NCBI RefSeq assembly: GCF_000381265.1
Contig: NZ_KB906256.1
Span: 186,001 to 250,000, forward strand
DNA from: Curvibacter lanceolatus ATCC 14669
GTDB taxonomy: Bacteria; Pseudomonadota; Gammaproteobacteria; Burkholderiales; Burkholderiaceae_C
Direction of reading: 5' to 3'
Length of the DNA: 64,000 nt
A program made the position numbers and the translations under genes. Shown one piece after another: positions 46,941 through 56,529 of this stretch (within the stretch, counting starts at the first letter, position 1; each line of letters begins with the position of its first letter). Under the pieces are notes generated by a model that searched no databases, had not been told where the DNA came from, and was given only the letters and a program-made list of their open reading frames with translations.

Positions 46941-48107
46941 ATGCCGTCCACACGCACCCGCCCCCCTGCGCAGACCACCGCCCTGTCGCCTCGCCAGGGC
47001 CTGCATGTGGACATTCCGCTGCTGCCCCAGGCCACGCTGGGCAGCGCCCTGACGCTGATCGATCTGCTGCGCACGGCGCGCATGCTGGCCCAATTGCGCC
47101 TGGGGGCGCAGGCGCCCCCCATCAGCTGGCGCCTGCTCACAGCCGAGGGCGGTGCCTGGCCACCGGCCCCACCTGCAGCCTCACCCTCGGCCTCACTCGC
47201 GGCCCTGCACCCGGCGCCGCCCACCCTGGCCTCCCGTTTTGAGGACTACCTGGGCAGCGCCCCACCCACCGGACAAGGCGCGGTTCAACACGCCGTGTTC
47301 CTGCCCCCCATGCATGCGGCCGACATTCCCAGTGTGCGCGGCCTGGTCAAGGGCCAGGGCGTTCTGGTGGCGGCGCTGTGCCAGGCCCTGGACGCCGGCG
47401 GCCTGCTGGCCTGCCAGGGCAACAGCGCCTGGCTGGCCGCCGCCACCGGGCGCGCTGCGGGCCGTGCTCTGGTGCTGCCCTGGTTCTACGCGTCGGCGTT
47501 TCGGGACGAGCATCCGGACGTGATGCTGGTGGCCGATCAGGCCTGCGTGGCCGAGGCGCCCTGGTTCAGTGCGGCGGGTGCCGAGCAGTTGGGCGGGCTG
47601 GTCTGCGCCCTGCTGGAGCACAGCACCGGGCCCGGTCTGGCCCAGCTGTGCCGCCCGGCCTTCGAGTTCGACCCTGAGCGCAGCCGGGCCGCGGCCCAGG
47701 CCAGCCCCCAGATCCGCAAGACCCGCGACAGCACCCTGGCTCGGGCCATCGCCTGGCTGGAGCAGCACCTGGAGGCGCCCTACGACCTGGCCACCTTGGC
47801 GGCGGCTGCGGCGGTGAGCCCACGCACCCTGCTGCGGCATTTCCGCCAGGAGTTGGGCCGCAGCCCGCTGGACCAGCTGCACCGGATGCGCTGCGCACGC
47901 GCCCGGGTGATGCTGGAGATCACGCTGGAGAGCGTGCCCACCATCGCGTTGGCCTGCGGCTACAGCGACCCCCATGCCTTCCGGCGGGTGTTTGCACGCC
48001 ACAGCGGGTGCACGCCTTCGGCCTACCGCGAAGCGCATGCGCTGCGGGCCCCGCGGGCCCGCTGGCGGCTGGACCCGGCGCAATGGGACAAGCAGGCCCT
48101 GTTGTGA
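46941..48107 (+). CDS. GlxA-like AraC-family transcriptional regulator
   Basis: A 388-residue regulator with an N-terminal DJ-1/PfpI-like domain (from VDIPLLPQATLGSALTLIDLL; amidase-like pocket region ALDAGGLLACQGNSAWLAAAT). It ends in an AraC DNA-binding domain (ALARAIAWLEQHLEAPYDLATLAAAAAVSPRTLLRHFRQ ... ACGYSDPHAFRRVFARHSG). Two complete helix-turn-helices are present. The N-terminal domain carries a ~40-residue insertion near 70-110. It is divergent from the M20 hydrolase with a 143-bp gap, so it may control that gene; this is inference. Confidence 0.88.
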   Translation: MPSTRTRPPAQTTALSPRQGLHVDIPLLPQATLGSALTLIDLLRTARMLAQLRLGAQAPPISWRLLTAEGGAWPPAPPAASPSASLAALHPAPPTLASRFEDYLGSAPPTGQGAVQHAVFLPPMHAADIPSVRGLVKGQGVLVAALCQALDAGGLLACQGNSAWLAAATGRAAGRALVLPWFYASAFRDEHPDVMLVADQACVAEAPWFSAAGAEQLGGLVCALLEHSTGPGLAQLCRPAFEFDPERSRAAAQASPQIRKTRDSTLARAIAWLEQHLEAPYDLATLAAAAAVSPRTLLRHFRQELGRSPLDQLHRMRCARARVMLEITLESVPTIALACGYSDPHAFRRVFARHSGCTPSAYREAHALRAPRARWRLDPAQWDKQALL

Positions 48108-48131
48108 GCCGACAAGGATCAGCCGGCAGGA

Positions 48132-49001
48132 TCAGCTGGCCTGGAGGCGTGCGATGCGCTCTTCGATCGGGGGGTGGGTGGAGAACAGCTTGCCCAGGCT
48201 GCCGGTGATGCCCATGGCGGCCACGCTCTTGGGCAGCTCGCCGGGCACCATGCCACCCAAACGGGCCAGGGCATGCACCATGGGCTGCTTGCGCCCCATC
48301 AGCTGGGCCGCGCCGGCATCGGCACGGAACTCGCGCTGGCGCGAGAACCAGGCCACGATCATCGAGGCCAGGAAGCCCAGCAGGATGTCAAGCACGATGG
48401 TGGTGATCATGTAGCCGATGCCAGGGCCCGAGCGTTCGTCGTCGCCCTTGCGCAGAAAACTGTCGACGGCATAGCCGATGACGCGCGACAGGAACACCAC
48501 AAAGGTGTTCATCACGCCCTGGATCAAGGTCATGGTGACCATGTCGCCGTTGGCCACGTGAGCGATTTCGTGGCCGATCACGGCTTCGACCTCTTCACGC
48601 GTCATGCCTTGCAGCAGGCCGGTGGACACCGCCACCAGGGCCGAGTTCTTGAAGGCCCCGGTGGCAAAGGCATTGGCCTCGCCCTCGTAGATGCCCACCT
48701 CGGGCATGGCGATGCCGGCCTTGTCGGCAAAGCGGCGCACGGTGTCGACGATCCAGGCCTCGTCGGGCGACTGGGGCTGGTTGATCACGCGCACGCCTGA
48801 GGTCCACTTGGCCATGGGCTTGCTGATCAGCAACGAAATGAAGGCGCCGCCAAAACCCATGATCAGGGCAAAGCCGAGCAGCGCACCGAGGTTGAGGCCA
48901 TTGGCCGTGAGGTAGCGGTTCACGCCCAGCAGGCTGGCCACGATGCCCAGCACCACGACCACGGCCACGTTGGTGAGCACCAGCAAAAGAATACGTTTCA
49001 T
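48132..49001 (-). CDS. htpX: Membrane protease HtpX
   Basis: HtpX is an inner-membrane zinc metalloprotease for quality control of membrane proteins. The 289-residue product (ATG at 49001, GGAG five bases upstream) has two N-terminal and two further transmembrane segments. The zinc motif is HEIAH in [16 protein letters not shown] (near 140), and the third ligand is Glu in [14 protein letters not shown] (near 220). It is typical in size and order of motifs. A heat-shock-like promoter is seen upstream. Confidence 0.96.
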   Translation of the reverse strand: MKRILLLVLTNVAVVVVLGIVASLLGVNRYLTANGLNLGALLGFALIMGFGGAFISLLISKPMAKWTSGVRVINQPQSPDEAWIVDTVRRFADKAGIAMPEVGIYEGEANAFATGAFKNSALVAVSTGLLQGMTREEVEAVIGHEIAHVANGDMVTMTLIQGVMNTFVVFLSRVIGYAVDSFLRKGDDERSGPGIGYMITTIVLDILLGFLASMIVAWFSRQREFRADAGAAQLMGRKQPMVHALARLGGMVPGELPKSVAAMGITGSLGKLFSTHPPIEERIARLQAS

Positions 49002-49010
49002 CAAAGCTCC

Positions 49011-49038
49011 ATCTAGGGTTGTCGGACAGGTCTTGAAG
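49011..49038 (-). promoter_or_regulatory. Possible sigma-32-like promoter of htpX
   Basis: Minus strand CTTCAA (49033-49038), 14 bp, CCCTAGAT (49011-49018), close to CTTGAA / CCCCATNT. htpX is heat-inducible in E. coli, which supports but does not prove the call. Confidence 0.4.
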
Positions 49039-49201
49039 ACCGGGTCGCCGATCAGGCGGGCAACCGGCTCCCAGGGCCCTTGCGCAATGTGCTTTGTTGT
49101 GTGGTGCTTTGTGCAGGCCTGCGCAGGCCTTGTTCCGAAGATGGATCTTAGTGGGAAAAGTTCCTGCTGAATGACTCTGCGACATGCCCCGGGACGGTGC
49201 T

Positions 49202-50038
49202 TCAATGCGCCCGGTGACGGGCATGGACCGAGCCAGCACCATGCACGGCGCCACGCCCCGCTTCCAGCGGGCGTTGGCGGGCAGGCCGGAACACCCAGCT
49301 GTCCTGGTAGAAGCCCAGCGTCTCGTTGGCCGCCCACCAGCCCGGCACCCCGAGCACCGGCAAGGGCGCGAAGGGCTTGGTGGCCAGCTTGGCCGGTGTC
49401 AGATCAGCCGCCAGCCAGGCGTCCAGGGCCGCGGGGTGGAAGTCGCACTCGCCCGGCACGCGCCAGACATGGGCCGTGATGGCCTTGTAGGGGCGCACCA
49501 GTTGCTCCAGCAGGGCGTGGCCAAACAGCAGCAGCCGGGCCTCGCCCCACAGGGGCCGCAAGGGCCCGAACAGATCGGCCCAGCGGCGCTCCTGCAAGGC
49601 TTGCCACACCGGGTCGGGGGCCTGCAGCAGGGCAGCGTTCTCGTCAAAGACGGTCAGGGCGTCGCGCACGGGCCCGCGCAGAGAGCGCCCGGGGGCCGGG
49701 CCCGGGGCAGGACGGGCCAGCTCACGCACATGCAGGCGGTTGAGCTGCTGCTTGGCCAGAGGCCAATGCAGCCAGCACAGGCCGTTGAAGAAGTCGTGCA
49801 GGTTGTCGCGGGTGGGCACCAGGCCCTGTTCGTGGATGCCCTGCTCATAGGCGGCGGCACCGGCGGCCTGGGTCTGCGGCTGGAAGCGGCACGCCAGCCC
49901 AGCCGCCTGGGCCGCCTGGTTGAGCCCATCCGCCACCGAAGCCCCGGCCAGCGCCGTGGCGGCCAGCGGCTCGCCGACGGCGCGCCAGGGGGCCAGCCAG
50001 GGGGCCTCCCAGTCGATGTCGATCAGACCAGGCGCCAA
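49202..50038 (-). CDS. DUF3025 family protein
   Basis: A 278-residue protein of unknown function. The segment [25 protein letters not shown] (about 78-102) is the diagnostic DUF3025 region, followed by a conserved FDENAALL. No signal peptide or membrane helix is present. The start is a TTG at 50038, 16 bp inside the end of pyrC, suggesting coupling; no ATG fits the conserved N terminus. Confidence 0.8.
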   Translation of the reverse strand: MAPGLIDIDWEAPWLAPWRAVGEPLAATALAGASVADGLNQAAQAAGLACRFQPQTQAAGAAAYEQGIHEQGLVPTRDNLHDFFNGLCWLHWPLAKQQLNRLHVRELARPAPGPAPGRSLRGPVRDALTVFDENAALLQAPDPVWQALQERRWADLFGPLRPLWGEARLLLFGHALLEQLVRPYKAITAHVWRVPGECDFHPAALDAWLAADLTPAKLATKPFAPLPVLGVPGWWAANETLGFYQDSWVFRPARQRPLEAGRGAVHGAGSVHARHRAH

Positions 50039-51054
50039 GGCAGGGCTTCGCCGGCGCGCAGCGGCTTGAGTTCGGCCTGACCGAAGGTGAAGCTCTCGGG
50101 TGGGGTCCAGCTTTCGCGCTTCAAGGTGATGTGGCCGGTGTTGCGCGGCAGGCCGTAGAAATCGGCCCCGTTGAAGCTGGCGAAGGCTTCCAACTGATCG
50201 AGCCGGCCCACGCTGTCAAAGGCCTCGGCATACAGTTCGATGGCGGCGTGCGCGGTGTAGCAGCCGGCACAGCCGGTGGCGTGCTCCTTCAGGTGGGCCG
50301 GGTGCGGCGCGCTGTCGGTGCCCAGGAAGAAACGGGGGTTGCCACCGGTGGCCACTTCCACCAGGGCCTGGCGGTGCGTTTCGCGCTTGAGCACGGGCAG
50401 GCAGTAGTAGTGCGGGCGGATGCCGCCGGTGAAGATGGCGTTGCGGTTGTACAGCAGATGGTGGGCGGTGATGGTGGCGCCGGTGAAGCGGTCGGCCGCC
50501 TGCACGTACTGGGCGGCTTCGCGGGTGGTGATGTGCTCGAACACGATCTTGAGTTCAGGGAAGTCGCGGCGCAGCGGGATCAGCTGGGTCTCGATGAACA
50601 CGGCTTCGCGGTCGAACAGGTCAATGTCGGACGAGGTGACCTCGCCGTGCACCAGCAGCAGCAGGCCCTCGCGCTGCATGGCCTCGAGCGTGGGGTAGAT
50701 CTTGCGCAGATCGGTCACACCGGCATCGCTGTTGGTGGTGGCCCCGGCGGGGTAAAGCTTGCAGGCCACCACGCCGGCCGCTTTGGCCCGCACGATTTCT
50801 TCGGGCGGCAGCTTGTCGGTGAGGTACAGCGTCATCAGCGGCTCGAAGCTCATGCCGGCCGGCACGGCGGCGCGGATGCGGTCGCGGTAGGCCAGGGCCT
50901 GCTCGGCCGTGGTCACCGGGGGCTTGAGGTTGGGCATGATGATGGCTCGCCCGAACTGGGCGGCCGTGTGCGGCACCACGGTGTTCAGCGCGTCGCCATC
51001 GCGCACATGAAGGTGCCAGTCGTCGGGGCGGGTGATCTTGAGGAGGTCGGTCAT
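50023..51054 (-). CDS. pyrC: Dihydroorotase
   Basis: Zinc enzyme of pyrimidine synthesis that closes carbamoyl aspartate to dihydroorotate. The 343-residue form with DWHLHVRDG (metal His residues, near 15), carboxylated Lys in [13 protein letters not shown] (near 100), and GTDSAPH (near 250) is the class II E. coli PyrC type. I use the ATG at 51054; an ATG six codons earlier would be inside noncoding sequence. Confidence 0.96.
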   Translation of the reverse strand: MTDLLKITRPDDWHLHVRDGDALNTVVPHTAAQFGRAIIMPNLKPPVTTAEQALAYRDRIRAAVPAGMSFEPLMTLYLTDKLPPEEIVRAKAAGVVACKLYPAGATTNSDAGVTDLRKIYPTLEAMQREGLLLLVHGEVTSSDIDLFDREAVFIETQLIPLRRDFPELKIVFEHITTREAAQYVQAADRFTGATITAHHLLYNRNAIFTGGIRPHYYCLPVLKRETHRQALVEVATGGNPRFFLGTDSAPHPAHLKEHATGCAGCYTAHAAIELYAEAFDSVGRLDQLEAFASFNGADFYGLPRNTGHITLKRESWTPPESFTFGQAELKPLRAGEALPWRLV

Positions 51055-51126
51055 GGGCGGGGATTTTCGCATTCCTGCGCCAGGGGCCGCGTGTACCGGC
51101 CCCTGCCCCGTCCCCGGCCTGCCGCC

Positions 51127-51567
51127 TCAGACCGTGAAATGCCCCGCCGCCTCGGGTTGGTACTCGATGGACACGATGATCCAGCAAGCCTCGCGGCCAT
51201 CCGGGGTCTGCCACTGCACGGGCTGCCCCACCGGCCAGCCCAGCAGGGCCAGGCCCACGGGCGAGAGCACCGACAACTGGCCCTTTTCGGGCTGGGCCTC
51301 GGCAGGATAGGCCAGCGTGATGTGGCGCAACGGCCCGCCATCGACGGGCTGCACCGTGACGCGTGACTGCATGGTCACCACCCCGGGCGGGATGTCGCGC
51401 GAGGGCACGACGTCCGACTCGTCCAGCACGGTGGCCAGGGCGCTGGCCAGGGGTTCGGGCAGGGGCTGGCGCTCACGCAGACGGCGCAGGCGCACCTCGT
51501 CGAGTTCGGTCAGCACGCGGTGTTCAGCGGCCGATAAGGGGCGGGAAGCAGAGGGTTTGGAATCCAT
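51127..51567 (-). CDS. rnk: Rnk-like regulator (GreA/GreB C-terminal domain)
   Basis: A 146-residue protein with a short N-terminal helical part (LSAAEHRVLTELDEVRLRRL) and a GreA/GreB-type C-terminal domain (VTMQSRVTVQP...ITLAYPAEAQPEKGQLSVLSPVGLALLGWPVGQPVQW). This is the Rnk pattern: it binds RNA polymerase but lacks the long acidic coiled-coil tip of Gre factors. Start at 51567 (MDSKPSAS); a start 13 codons earlier is less likely. Confidence 0.82.
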   Translation of the reverse strand: MDSKPSASRPLSAAEHRVLTELDEVRLRRLRERQPLPEPLASALATVLDESDVVPSRDIPPGVVTMQSRVTVQPVDGGPLRHITLAYPAEAQPEKGQLSVLSPVGLALLGWPVGQPVQWQTPDGREACWIIVSIEYQPEAAGHFTV

Positions 51568-52033
51568 GGTCAGTTCGCTCAGGCAAGAATTCAGACAGAG
51601 AGGCACCGGCGTGGACCGGCCGGCTCGGTGGCTGGCGGCCAGGCTTCAAAGGCCAGGCCGCACTGGGGGCCCGGCGATTCAGCCAAAGGAACGAACGAAT
51701 CACCGGGCTCGGGGGTCTGCGGCGGGGACGCCACGGCGCAAGGGGTGAAGTCGGATCGGATTCATGGAGGGGGATCTTAGAAGCGGAAGGCCGCCCCAGT
51801 GTTTCAACCTGTAAATGACCTGGAATGAACCTGGGGCCGCAGCGGTACTGCCGGGGACAAGACGCTACAAATGGTAAGACGATAATACCGATGCGCGCCT
51901 GGTGGATTCACCGCTACCATCGCCCGCGGTCGTCGCCGAGGCTGTTATCCGGGCCCTGCAGCGAACTGGCCCTCTGCTGCGCGCCATCCGTGTGCCGCGT
52001 TCCTGCGTTCCTTTGCCAACCCTGTTGCCCACC
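51568..52033. other. Divergent intergenic region between rnk and the TRAP operon
   Basis: 466 bases with no gene I can support; an open frame runs in from 51902 into the TRAP gene but looks noncoding. It holds GGTA-N9-TACC at 51873-51889, with GATAAT inside it (51881-51886), a possible GntR-type operator and -10 for the TRAP genes. Confidence 0.45.
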
Positions 52034-52588
52034 ATGTCCTCTTCTTCTGCCAAGCCGCCCGAGCTTGACCCCGCCGCCCTGCCCGAGCCCGAGGCCGACG
52101 AACCCACGCGCGTGCCCCTGGCCATTGAAGACTGGCTGACTGTGCTGATCATGGCGGCCCTGGCCCTGATCACCTTTGCCAATGTGCTGGTGCGCTACTT
52201 CACCAATTCGTCGTTTGCCTGGACCGAAGAGTTCTCGGTCTTTCTGATGATCGTGCTGGCCCTGGTGGCCGGTTCGGCTGCGGTGGCGCGTGACCGCCAC
52301 ATCCGCATCGAGTATTTCTCGGACAGCGGTTCGATGGCCCGTCGGCGTGGTCTGGCCTGCTTTGGCGCCCTGATGGTGGCCTTGCTGTTCGGCGTGATCG
52401 CCGTGCTGAGCGTGCGCGTGGTGTGGGACGACTACCGATTCGGTGAAACCTCGCCGGGCATCGGCGTGCCGCAGTGGTGGTATTCGATGTGGATGCCGAT
52501 CATCTCGGCGGCCATCAGCCTGCGCGCCTTTGGCCTGTTCCTGCGCCGCCTGCGCGGTGCCGTGGCCGAGGTGGAGGCGCAAGCATGA
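52034..52588 (+). CDS. dctQ: TRAP transporter small permease, DctQ family
   Basis: The 184-residue four-helix subunit of a TRAP transporter. Family features are an acidic N terminus, four transmembrane segments, and the FAWTEEFSVFLMIVLALVAGSAAVARDRHIRIEYF pattern between helices 2 and 3. I chose the ATG at 52034; there is no obvious ribosome binding site. Its stop overlaps the dctM start (ATGA). Confidence 0.9.
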   Translation: MSSSSAKPPELDPAALPEPEADEPTRVPLAIEDWLTVLIMAALALITFANVLVRYFTNSSFAWTEEFSVFLMIVLALVAGSAAVARDRHIRIEYFSDSGSMARRRGLACFGALMVALLFGVIAVLSVRVVWDDYRFGETSPGIGVPQWWYSMWMPIISAAISLRAFGLFLRRLRGAVAEVEAQA

Positions 52589-53883
52589 TCGCAACCCTGC
52601 TGTTCATCGCCTTCCTGGCCATGATGCTGGCCGGCGTGCCCATCGGGGCCTCGCTGGGCCTGGCCGGTGCCGCCGCCATCGCGGCGGCCAACCTGGACGC
52701 CCAATGGTTCGGCCTGCTGGCCGTGCCGCAGAACTTCTACGCCGGCCTGGGCAAGTACCCGCTGCTGGCGATCCCGATGTTTGTGCTGGTGGGCTCGATC
52801 TTCGACCGCTCGGGCGTGGCGCTGCGGCTGGTCAATTTCGCGGTGGCCATCGTGGGCCGCGGCCCCGGCATGCTGCCCCTGGTGGCGATTGCCGTGGCCA
52901 TGTTCCTGGGCGGCATTTCGGGCTCTGGCCCGGCCAATGCCGCCGCCGTGGGCGGCGTGATGATTGCGGCCATGTCGCGCGCCGGCTACCCGGCCAGCTT
53001 TTCGGCCAGCGTGGTGGGCGCCGCAGCGGCCACCGACATCCTGATCCCGCCCTCGGTGGCCTTCATCGTGTACTCGGTGCTGGTGCCGGGGGCCTCGGTG
53101 CCGGCCCTGTTTGCCGCCGGCATGGTGCCCGGCGTGCTGGCCGGTCTGGCCCTGATCGTGCCGGCCGTGTGGATGGCCCGCAGGCACAAGATGGGCGCGC
53201 TTGAATCGAGCCTGCCGCGCCCCGCCTTCTGGAAGAGCCTGCGCGAAGCGGTGTGGGGCCTGGCAGCCCCGGTGCTGATCCTGGGCGGCATGCGCGCGGG
53301 CTGGTTCACCCCGACCGAGGCGGCCGTGGTGGCCGTGTTCTACGGCCTGTTCGTGGGCATGTTCATCCACCGCACCATCCAGTTCCGCGACCTGTTCGTC
53401 ATCTTGCGCGAGTCGGGTGAGCTGTCGGCCGTGATCCTGATCGTGGTGTCGCTGGCGGGCATCTTTGCCTACTCGCTGTCCACGCTGGGCATCATCGACC
53501 CGGTGACCCGCGCCATCGTGAACTCGGGCCTGGGCGAATACGGCGTGCTGGCCCTGCTGATCCTGCTGCTGATCACCGTGGGCATGTTCCTGGACGGGGT
53601 GTCGATCTTCCTGATCTTCGTGCCCCTGCTGCTGCCCATCGTGCAGTACTACAAATGGGATCCGGTGTGGTTCGGCGTCATCCTGACGCTGAAGGTGGCA
53701 CTGGGCCAGTTCACCCCGCCGCTGGCGGTCAACCTGATGGTGTCCTGCCGCATCGCCAAGGTGCGCATGGAAGAGACCGTGCAATGGGTGGGCTGGATGC
53801 TGTTCTCGATGTTCCTCATCATGGTGCTGGTGATTGCCTTCCCCGAGCTGGCCCTGTGGCTGCCGCGGCAGATGGGCTATTGA
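52585..53883 (+). CDS. dctM: TRAP transporter large permease, DctM family
   Basis: The 432-residue main channel subunit with about 11-12 transmembrane helices. Characteristic motifs: MMLAGVPIGASLGLAGAAA near the N terminus, FLGGISGSGPANAAAVGGVMI near 110, and PPSVAFIVYSVL. The start overlaps the dctQ stop. It drives sodium-coupled uptake of the ligand supplied by the receptor encoded next. Confidence 0.95.
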   Translation: MIATLLFIAFLAMMLAGVPIGASLGLAGAAAIAAANLDAQWFGLLAVPQNFYAGLGKYPLLAIPMFVLVGSIFDRSGVALRLVNFAVAIVGRGPGMLPLVAIAVAMFLGGISGSGPANAAAVGGVMIAAMSRAGYPASFSASVVGAAAATDILIPPSVAFIVYSVLVPGASVPALFAAGMVPGVLAGLALIVPAVWMARRHKMGALESSLPRPAFWKSLREAVWGLAAPVLILGGMRAGWFTPTEAAVVAVFYGLFVGMFIHRTIQFRDLFVILRESGELSAVILIVVSLAGIFAYSLSTLGIIDPVTRAIVNSGLGEYGVLALLILLLITVGMFLDGVSIFLIFVPLLLPIVQYYKWDPVWFGVILTLKVALGQFTPPLAVNLMVSCRIAKVRMEETVQWVGWMLFSMFLIMVLVIAFPELALWLPRQMGY

Positions 53884-53950
53884 GAGCGCCCTGCCACTCA
53901 GATTTCGATTCCGATTCCGTTCCCTACCGATTCGACCCAAGGAGACCTTC

Positions 53951-55000
53951 ATGACGAAAAACACTTTCCAGACTTTCAAGCGCTCGCTGCTGGCGCTGGC
54001 CGTGGGCAGCCTGGCCCTGGCCGCGCTGCCGGGCACGGCCTCGGCGCAGAACTACAAGTCCGAGTACCGCATGTCCCTGGTGCTGGGCCCGGCCTTCCCC
54101 TGGGGCAAGGGCGGCGAGATCTGGGCCAACAAGGTGCGTGAACGCACCCAGGGTCGCATCAACATCAAGCTCTACCCGGGCGTGTCGCTGATCCAGGGCG
54201 ACCAGACGCGTGAATTCAGCGCCCTGCGCCAGGGCGTGATCGACATGGCCGTGGGCTCGACCATCAACTGGTCGCCCCAGGTCAAGCAGCTCAACCTGTT
54301 CTCGCTGCCCTTCCTGATGCCCGACTACGCGGCCGTGGACTCGCTGACCCAGGGCGAAGTGGGCAAGAACCTGTTCAAGGTGCTGGATCAGGCCGGCGTG
54401 GTGCCGCTGGCCTGGGGCGAGAACGGCTACCGCGAGATCTCGACCTCCAAGCTGCCGATCAAGAAGCCCGAAGACCTCAAGGGCCTGAAGATCCGCGTGG
54501 TGGGCTCGCCCCTGTTCCTGGACACCTTCAGCGCCCTGGGTGCCAACCCCACCCAGATGAGCTGGGCCGATGCCCAGCCCGCGCTCGCCAGCGGCGCGGT
54601 GGACGGCCAGGAAAACCCGATCTCGATCTTCACCGCCGCCAAGCTGCACACCGTGGGCCAGAAGTACGTGACGATGTGGGGCTACATCTGCGACCCGCTG
54701 GTGTTCGTGGTCAACAAGGACATCTGGAACTCCTGGACCCCGGCCGACCGCGAGATCGTGCGCCAGGCCGCCATCGATGCCGGCAAGGAAGAAACCGCCC
54801 TGGCCCGCAAAGGCCTGGTCGAGGCCGACAAGCCCCTGCTCAAGGAGATCGCGGGCCATGGCGTGAACGTGGTGCAACTGAGCCCGGCCGAGCGCGAAGC
54901 CTTTGTGAAGGCCACCCGCCCGGTGTATGACAAGTGGAAGAACACCATCGGTGCCGACCTGGTCACCCAGGCCGAAAAGTCGATCGCATCACGGAAGTGA
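53951..55000 (+). CDS. dctP: TRAP transporter periplasmic receptor, DctP family
   Basis: The 349-residue receptor, with signal peptide (cleavage after ALPGTASA, about residue 32). The ATG at 53951 has AGGAG seven bases upstream. Conserved features are NKVRERTQGRINIKLYPG near 68 and GWAENGYREI-like LAWGENGYREISTSKLPIKKPEDLKGLKIR near 156-185. WADAQPALASGAVDGQENP near 220 is also typical. DctP ligands are usually organic acids, often C4-dicarboxylates; the ligand here is not known. Third gene of dctQ-dctM-dctP. Confidence 0.93.
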   Translation: MTKNTFQTFKRSLLALAVGSLALAALPGTASAQNYKSEYRMSLVLGPAFPWGKGGEIWANKVRERTQGRINIKLYPGVSLIQGDQTREFSALRQGVIDMAVGSTINWSPQVKQLNLFSLPFLMPDYAAVDSLTQGEVGKNLFKVLDQAGVVPLAWGENGYREISTSKLPIKKPEDLKGLKIRVVGSPLFLDTFSALGANPTQMSWADAQPALASGAVDGQENPISIFTAAKLHTVGQKYVTMWGYICDPLVFVVNKDIWNSWTPADREIVRQAAIDAGKEETALARKGLVEADKPLLKEIAGHGVNVVQLSPAEREAFVKATRPVYDKWKNTIGADLVTQAEKSIASRK

Positions 55001-55009
55001 TCTCAGGCG

Positions 55010-55074
55010 GGCGGCCCCTTGGGGCCGCCATGCAGGAAAAAAGCCCCGCCGGGAATCCCTGGCGGGGCTTTTTT
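55010..55074. terminator. Double hairpin with bidirectional terminator between TRAP and Glt operons
   Basis: GGCGGCCCC/GGGGCCGCC (55010-55029) is followed by a perfect 8-bp stem GCCCCGCC/GGCGGGGC with six As before it and six Ts after it (55037-55074). The A and T tracts make it a terminator on both strands, serving dctP and gltL. Confidence 0.85.
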
Positions 55075-55099
55075 CTGGGCGCGTGCAGCGCGGCGGGCC

Positions 55100-55837
55100 T
55101 CAGTGCTGCAGGATCTTGTTGAGGAAGTCCTTGGTACGGGGCTGGCGTTCTTCGGGCTTGTTGAAGAAGTCGTCCTTGGAGCAGTCCTCCAGGATCTTGC
55201 CGCCCACGTCCATGAAGATCACGCGGTTGCTGACCTTGCGCGCAAAGCCCATTTCGTGCGTGACCACCATCATGGTCATGCCTTCCTTGGCCAGGCCCAC
55301 CATCACGTCGAGCACCTCACCCACCATCTCGGGGTCGAGCGCGGAGGTGGGCTCGTCGAACAGCATCACGATCGGGTCCATAGCCAGCGCGCGTGCAATC
55401 GCCACACGCTGCTGCTGACCGCCCGACAGCTGACCGGGGAACTTGTCCTTGTGGGCGATCAGGCCCACGCGCTCCAGGTACTTCAGGCCCTGCTTCTTGG
55501 CCTCGTCGGCACTGCGGCCCAGCACCTTGACCTGGGCAATGGTCAGGTTCTCGGTCACCGACAGGTGCGGAAACAGCTCGAAGTGCTGGAACACCATGCC
55601 CACATGGCTGCGCAGCTTGGGCAGGTCGGTCTTGGGGTCGTGCACGGCCGTGCCATTGACGTAGATCTCGCCCTTCTGGAAGGGCTCGAGCGCGTTGATG
55701 GTCTTGATCAGCGTGGACTTGCCCGAGCCCGAAGGCCCGCACACCACCACCACTTCGCCTTTGTTGATGCTGGTGGAGCAGTCATTCAGCACCTGAAAGC
55801 TGCCATACCACTTGGAAACGTTCTTGAGTTCAATCAT
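55100..55837 (-). CDS. gltL: Glutamate/aspartate ABC transporter ATP-binding protein
   Basis: The 245-residue PAAT-family ATPase. Walker [10 protein letters not shown] near 34, signature [16 protein letters not shown], Walker [16 protein letters not shown] and the H-loop [10 protein letters not shown] are intact. It is most like GltL. It is the last gene of gltI-J-K-L (-). Confidence 0.95.
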   Translation of the reverse strand: MIELKNVSKWYGSFQVLNDCSTSINKGEVVVVCGPSGSGKSTLIKTINALEPFQKGEIYVNGTAVHDPKTDLPKLRSHVGMVFQHFELFPHLSVTENLTIAQVKVLGRSADEAKKQGLKYLERVGLIAHKDKFPGQLSGGQQQRVAIARALAMDPIVMLFDEPTSALDPEMVGEVLDVMVGLAKEGMTMMVVTHEMGFARKVSNRVIFMDVGGKILEDCSKDDFFNKPEERQPRTKDFLNKILQH

Positions 55838-55863
55838 GGAAATTTCTCACTCTCAATACCGCG

Positions 55864-56529
55864 TCAGCGGATGATGGCAATCTTCTTGTGCAGGTGCTTG
55901 ACCAGCGAGGACAGGGCAAAGCAGATCACGAAATAGACCACGGCGGCGAGCACGTAGGCCTCGATCGGGCGGCCGAAGTTCTTGCCCGCGGTCTCGAAGC
56001 CCTTGAGCATGTCGTAAGCGCCGATGGCATACACCAGCGAGGTGTCCTGGAACAGGATGATGGTCTGCGTGAGCAGCACCGGCAGCATGTTGCGGAAGGC
56101 CTGCGGCAGGATCACCAGCTTCATGTTCTGGCCATAGCTCATGCCCAGCGCCTGCCCGGCAAAGACCTGGCCACGGGGGATCGACTGGATGCCGGCGCGC
56201 ATGATCTCGCTGAAGTAGGCCGCCTCGAAAGCGATGAAGGTGATGGTGGCCGACACCTCGGCGCCGATGGGGCGACCGATGGCAAACGGTGCCAGCAGGA
56301 ACACCCAAAGAATCACCATGACCAGCGGAATGCTGCGCATGCCGTTGACGTAGATGGTGGCCGGCACATCCAGCACCTTCTTGCCCGACAGGCGCATCAG
56401 CGCCAGCACCGTGCCGAAGATCACGCCACCGATGGTGGACACGATGGTCAGCAAGATGCTGAAGTAGAAGCCCTTGGCAACGAACTTGCTGATCAGGTCC
56501 CAGTTGTAGAAAGACAGGTCGAAGTTCAT
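55864..56529 (-). CDS. gltK: Glutamate/aspartate ABC transporter permease GltK
   Basis: A 221-residue polar-amino-acid permease with five transmembrane helices. EAAYFSEIMRAGIQSIPRGQVFAGQALGM, the EAA loop that contacts the ATPase, is near 105-135. The ATG overlaps the gltJ stop (TGATG). Pairs with GltJ. Confidence 0.94.
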   Translation of the reverse strand: MNFDLSFYNWDLISKFVAKGFYFSILLTIVSTIGGVIFGTVLALMRLSGKKVLDVPATIYVNGMRSIPLVMVILWVFLLAPFAIGRPIGAEVSATITFIAFEAAYFSEIMRAGIQSIPRGQVFAGQALGMSYGQNMKLVILPQAFRNMLPVLLTQTIILFQDTSLVYAIGAYDMLKGFETAGKNFGRPIEAYVLAAVVYFVICFALSSLVKHLHKKIAIIR

